From positions 3,470,499 to 3,534,498 of the forward strand of contig NZ_LT984884.1 in NCBI RefSeq assembly GCF_900258515.1: a stretch of DNA of 64,000 nucleotides. The letters are read 5' to 3'. The notes below the pieces were generated by a model that saw only the letters and a program-made list of their open reading frames with translations, was not told the origin of the DNA and did no database searches. Every line of letters starts with the position of its first letter. Position 1 is the first letter of the stretch. The DNA is from Lentibacillus sp. Marseille-P4043 (GTDB lineage Bacteria; Bacillota; Bacilli; Bacillales; Amphibacillaceae). A program made the position numbers and the translations under genes. This document shows positions 61,154 to 64,000 of this stretch, in pieces.

Positions 61154-61654
61154 ATGAATGCTTATATGACAAATGGAACGTATGACTTTTTAACAAAACT
61201 ACAGGAAAAATATCCGAAGATCAACTTCTTTTATATGTCCAGTGGTTCAAGTACGCTTGCTTATTACGAAGGACAGCAGAAGGATGTTTTTGCTGCCGGC
61301 AGGGAATATGAAGCTATCGAAACTAACGGAGAGGTCAAACAAAGCGGATTCATTGTGATGAACAATATTCCGGTAACTGATGATGGAACTGCCATGTTTG
61401 AGGAACGTTTTAAACAGCGGCAAAGTGAACTTAACAAAATGCCTGGTTTCCAAGCATTTCGTCTATTAAGGCCTAAAAAAGGAAACACATATGTTGTTTT
61501 AACACAATGGGCATCAGAGAACGACTTCAATAACTGGAAAAACTCCGATTCATTTAAAAAACAGCACCAAGCTGGGCCTACAAAACCACCTGCATTTTTT
61601 GCAGATAAACCATTTATTACGAGTTATCATATGATTGATCCTAATAAAAACTAG
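61154..61654 (+). CDS. hmoB: Haem-degrading monooxygenase HmoB-like
   Basis: The 166-residue protein has a C-terminal ABM domain (FIVMNNIPVTDDGTAMFEERFKQRQSELNKMPGFQAFRLLRPKKGNTYVVLTQWASENDFNNWKNSDSFKKQH) with the likely haem-ligand His, and an N-terminal domain like that of B. subtilis HmoB (YhgC). The length matches. Such enzymes open haem to staphylobilin-like products and release iron. The ATG at 61154 has GGAG eight bases upstream. It is divergent from pbpF, as in B. subtilis. No Fur box was seen in its short upstream region. Confidence 0.9.
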   Translation: MNAYMTNGTYDFLTKLQEKYPKINFFYMSSGSSTLAYYEGQQKDVFAAGREYEAIETNGEVKQSGFIVMNNIPVTDDGTAMFEERFKQRQSELNKMPGFQAFRLLRPKKGNTYVVLTQWASENDFNNWKNSDSFKKQHQAGPTKPPAFFADKPFITSYHMIDPNKN

Positions 61655-61681
61655 TTGATAGTTATGAATAAAAAACAAAAA

Positions 61682-61715
61682 TGGCTTCACATATAACTGT
61701 GCAGCCGTTTTTTAT
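61682..61715. terminator. Bidirectional terminator between hmoB and liaR
   Basis: GGCTTCACA and TGTGCAGCC pair around TATAAC, followed by GTTTTTTATT. Confidence 0.8.
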
Positions 61716-61733
61716 TCTAATTATTTTTCAAAC

Positions 61734-62363
61734 TCAACGTATCAACTTATTCCGATGCACATAAACTGCTGCCTGTGTGCGGTCGTTGACAGCTAATTTT
61801 CCCAATATGTTGCTGACGTGCGTTTTGACTGTTTTCGTACCAATATACAATTTTTCACTAATTTCCTGATTGGTCATTCCATTTCCGATACAAAGAAGTA
61901 CCTCCAATTCCCTATCTGTCAGATCTTCGTGAGGCTTTTTTGCTGCCGAACGAAAAGTTGTCATCATCTTGCTGGCAACTTTTGATTCGATCACTGTTTC
62001 ACCCTTGGCCGCCTTTTTGATTGCTTTTGTAATCTCCTCGGCTGACGAAGTTTTTAAAATATAACTGAATGCGCCTGCTTCAATCGCTGGGAAAACCTGC
62101 TCATCGTCATAATAGCTTGTGAGAATAATAATCTTACAATCAGGTAATTCATCCATAATTTGTTGTGTTGCTTCAATACCCGTACCATTTTCCATGATTA
62201 AATCCATTAAGACAACATCCGGCTTTTCCTCCAAGACGATCCTTGCCCCTTCATTCCCACTTGCTGCCTCACCGATCACTTCAAGCGCATCATCTGTTCG
62301 TAAATAAGCGATAATTCCTTTACGGACAATTTCATGATCATCAACAACTACTACTCGAATCAT
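61734..62363 (-). CDS. liaR: LiaR-like response regulator
   Basis: The 209-residue NarL/LuxR-type regulator has a receiver with Asp54 in VVLMDLIMENG, Thr in IILTSYYDD and Lys in YILKTSSAEE. A C-terminal HTH follows (LTDRELEVLLCIGNGMTNQEISEKLYIGTKTVKTHVSNILGKL). With the upstream LiaS and LiaF it forms the cell-envelope stress system triggered by lipid II-cycle antibiotics. GAAGGAGG precedes the ATG. The usual target operon liaIH is not seen here. Confidence 0.92.
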   Translation of the reverse strand: MIRVVVVDDHEIVRKGIIAYLRTDDALEVIGEAASGNEGARIVLEEKPDVVLMDLIMENGTGIEATQQIMDELPDCKIIILTSYYDDEQVFPAIEAGAFSYILKTSSAEEITKAIKKAAKGETVIESKVASKMMTTFRSAAKKPHEDLTDRELEVLLCIGNGMTNQEISEKLYIGTKTVKTHVSNILGKLAVNDRTQAAVYVHRNKLIR

Positions 62364-62378
62364 ACTACTTCCTCCTTC

Positions 62379-63419
62379 TTAACAAGGAATACGGATATCA
62401 ATATAAGTACCTTCTCCCTCGTTTGACCGTACAACAAACGTACCACCTAATTCCTCAGCACGTTCCTTCATGGTTTTTAATCCGTATGACGTCTTTCGAT
62501 CCGTATCCTGCTCAATAGTAAAACCAGTGCCATTGTCACCGATATGCAAAAATAATTCATTTTCCCTCTTGTTCAACTGTAAGGTAACCTCAGTCGCATT
62601 CGCATGTCGCAATATGTTTGAGATTGATTCTTGAATAATTCGAAACACATGCTCTTCCGTTGTTTCGGATAATGTCAGGTCATCATCTATGAACAGACGG
62701 AAATCAATGGTGCTTTTTTGCTTCAACTCGTTAATTAGTTTTTTCACACCTGTGGAAAGAGCTTCTCCTGATAAATGTACAGGACGAAGGTGTAACAATA
62801 ATGCCCGCATTTCTGTTTGTGCTTTTAATGCTGCAGTCGCTACCTCCTGCATCTGTTCTTTAGCAATTTCCGGCTTTTTCTCCATTTGCCTTACCGCTGC
62901 TTCTGACATCATCGTCAGCGCAAATAATTGCTGGCTAACAGCATCATGAAGGTCGCGTGCTAATCGTTGACGCTCTTCAATCACTGCAGCTTTATGTGCT
63001 GATTTTGCAAAATCTGCCTTTTCATCGGCCATTCGCTGCAAGGATTTTACTTGGTTTTGCAATTTTTCGCCTAACGCATTCAGTTCATTAGCGATTCTCG
63101 TAATTTCGTCTCCTTCATTAAAGTAGATCATTCGTGAACTATAGTTTCCGTTAGCAAATTGCGTAATCAAAACAGATAGATAATCGACACGTTCCTTTAT
63201 ATCACTGCTAGATTTAAATCCGGCATAAAAGGAAATAATAATACCTAAAAAAATGTACAATAATACATAAACAAAAATACTTGTTGCATTTAACCAAGCT
63301 GGTGCAAATAATACATATATCGACAATAATAACGATAAAAGTGTAACCGTTGTTAAAAATAAACCATATAAATGGGAGCGAATATAACTAAAGCGTATGC
63401 TGCTAAGCCGTTTAATCAT
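62379..63419 (-). CDS. liaS: LiaS-like sensor histidine kinase
   Basis: The 346-residue kinase has two N-terminal helices with a short outer loop (about 20-68), a HAMP-like linker, His158 in EERQRLARDLHDAVSQQLFAL (HisKA_3), and the ATPase motifs NILRHANATEV, GDNGTGF and YGLKTMKERAEELGG. The tiny outer loop makes it an intramembrane sensor, as in LiaS/VraS. It lies 15 bases before liaR. Confidence 0.93.
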   Translation of the reverse strand: MIKRLSSIRFSYIRSHLYGLFLTTVTLLSLLLSIYVLFAPAWLNATSIFVYVLLYIFLGIIISFYAGFKSSSDIKERVDYLSVLITQFANGNYSSRMIYFNEGDEITRIANELNALGEKLQNQVKSLQRMADEKADFAKSAHKAAVIEERQRLARDLHDAVSQQLFALTMMSEAAVRQMEKKPEIAKEQMQEVATAALKAQTEMRALLLHLRPVHLSGEALSTGVKKLINELKQKSTIDFRLFIDDDLTLSETTEEHVFRIIQESISNILRHANATEVTLQLNKRENELFLHIGDNGTGFTIEQDTDRKTSYGLKTMKERAEELGGTFVVRSNEGEGTYIDIRIPC

Positions 63420-63433
63420 GATTTCTCCCCCTT

Positions 63434-64000
63434 TTACACCACATCAACACGGATGGATCCTGCTTTTAACTTTAACTTAATATCTAACTTGCGGATTGCC
63501 GTTTCATAATTCGTTGACTCATACAAAATGCTGCGGTTCATTCCATCAGCTGTCTGGTCAAGGATGTTAATTTCCCCGGCTTTCACTGATGCGTCAACAC
63601 GAAATGCGACATGTTCCGGTAACAAAATTTGTACATCACCAGCCCAACTGTTGATGGTAATCGGAATCTCTTTTTCAGGAATAAACGCTTTGGAAAAGTC
63701 AATATAATAATCTCCCGCCGCATTCCATAAATCCATTGGTTCTACTTTCCAATTTTGTTTCTTAAATTCATAATCACCAATTGAAAATCGATGTGTCCGC
63801 TTATTATAAGTTTCTTTCTTATCATCTTTCACGTGAACATGAGGCCTATGTTTCCTTCTTGGCTTAATAATACTGTAACCAATATAAATAATTAATAATG
63901 GCCAAAGCTTTATAATGTCGGAAAATGTAAAATCAATAATTGCTAATTCACCTAAAAGTAAGAGACCGCCAAAGATAACGAATAAAGAACCAAAAATCCA
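63434..64000 (-). CDS. liaF: LiaF-like regulator, N-terminus beyond window
   Basis: The frame is open to the window edge and gives the last 188 residues: hydrophobic helices (IFGSLFVIFGGLLLLG, WPLLIIYIGYSII), a basic HRPHVHV linker, then a soluble domain (SIGDYEFKKQNWKVEPMDLWNAAGDYYIDFSKAFIPEKEIPITINSWAGDVQILLPEHVAFRV) as in LiaF. LiaF keeps LiaS inactive without stress. It is 14 bases upstream of liaS, and the operon is liaF-liaS-liaR. The start codon and promoter are outside the window. Confidence 0.92.
   Translation of the reverse strand, partial: WIFGSLFVIFGGLLLLGELAIIDFTFSDIIKLWPLLIIYIGYSIIKPRRKHRPHVHVKDDKKETYNKRTHRFSIGDYEFKKQNWKVEPMDLWNAAGDYYIDFSKAFIPEKEIPITINSWAGDVQILLPEHVAFRVDASVKAGEINILDQTADGMNRSILYESTNYETAIRKLDIKLKLKAGSIRVDVV

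Overview
The window is chromosomal DNA from a low-GC, endospore-forming, probably moderately halophilic member of the Bacillaceae (Virgibacillus/Oceanobacillus/Lentibacillus-like). The evidence is gene content and order: yjbA, fabF-fabH-med-yjzD, yitSTUV, yisL-gerP-addAB-signal peptidase-yhjE-yhjD-comK, lcfB-lplJ-yhfI-yhfH, hemEHY-pbpF-hmoB and liaFSR all follow Bacillus subtilis blocks that I recall, with rearrangements. There are no rRNA or tRNA genes, no transposase, no prophage and no CRISPR array.

Region by region: 1-6.9 kb holds fatty-acid initiation genes (fabH, fabF) behind a FapR-type promoter, a Med-like lipoprotein and uppP. 6.9-14.6 kb is an anaerobic/nitrogen-oxide island: an Fe-S Fnr, a radical SAM protein, three DUF2249 proteins, a second Crp/Fnr regulator, a polytopic haem-copper-like membrane protein, two SufT-type proteins and the molybdopterin genes moaD, moaE and mobB. 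14.7-23.3 kb holds yitV/U/T/S relatives, an Nfu-like protein, a second polytopic His-rich membrane protein and an anchored amylase-like protein that has lost its catalytic residues. 23.4-27.8 kb is a Fur-type siderophore uptake locus with a ferredoxin-NADP reductase whose natural start position reads ATA. 28-31 kb has yisL, rocD and a DUF418 protein. 31.3-33.3 kb is gerPABCDEF with sigma-K-like promoters.

33.3-37.1 kb is the most interesting operon. It encodes a CuA-type, B-family haem-copper enzyme (small subunit, subunit II, subunit I), a Sco copper chaperone and a membrane protein. Subunit I keeps all metal-ligand histidines but has Asn where ba3 oxidases carry the cross-linked active-site Tyr (position 237). 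The operon is preceded by two tandem Fnr-type boxes. This fits a nitric oxide reductase better than an O2 reductase. Three other promoters in the 9-10 kb island have the same Fnr-box-to-minus-10 spacing of 21 bases, so the window appears to carry a small Fnr regulon aimed at nitrogen-oxide metabolism.

37.2-38.4 kb contains paired inverted repeat elements and a second pair of GerPA/PF-like spore genes. 38.5-45.7 kb is addA/addB, followed by signal peptidase I, a TVP38-family protein, a YhjD-like protein and comK. 48.4-48.7 kb holds a second pair of the same inverted elements. 48.8-52.6 kb has lcfB (with a perfect FadR operator), lplJ, yhfI and yhfH. 52.9-54.7 kb is pepF, followed by a 20-bp tandem repeat array of about 22 units. 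55.2-61.7 kb is hemY-hemH-hemE, pbpF and hmoB. 61.7-64 kb is liaR-liaS-liaF, cut by the window end.

All motif, spacing and repeat statements were read by eye. Assignments to families and B. subtilis counterparts come from memory of those families, not from a search.
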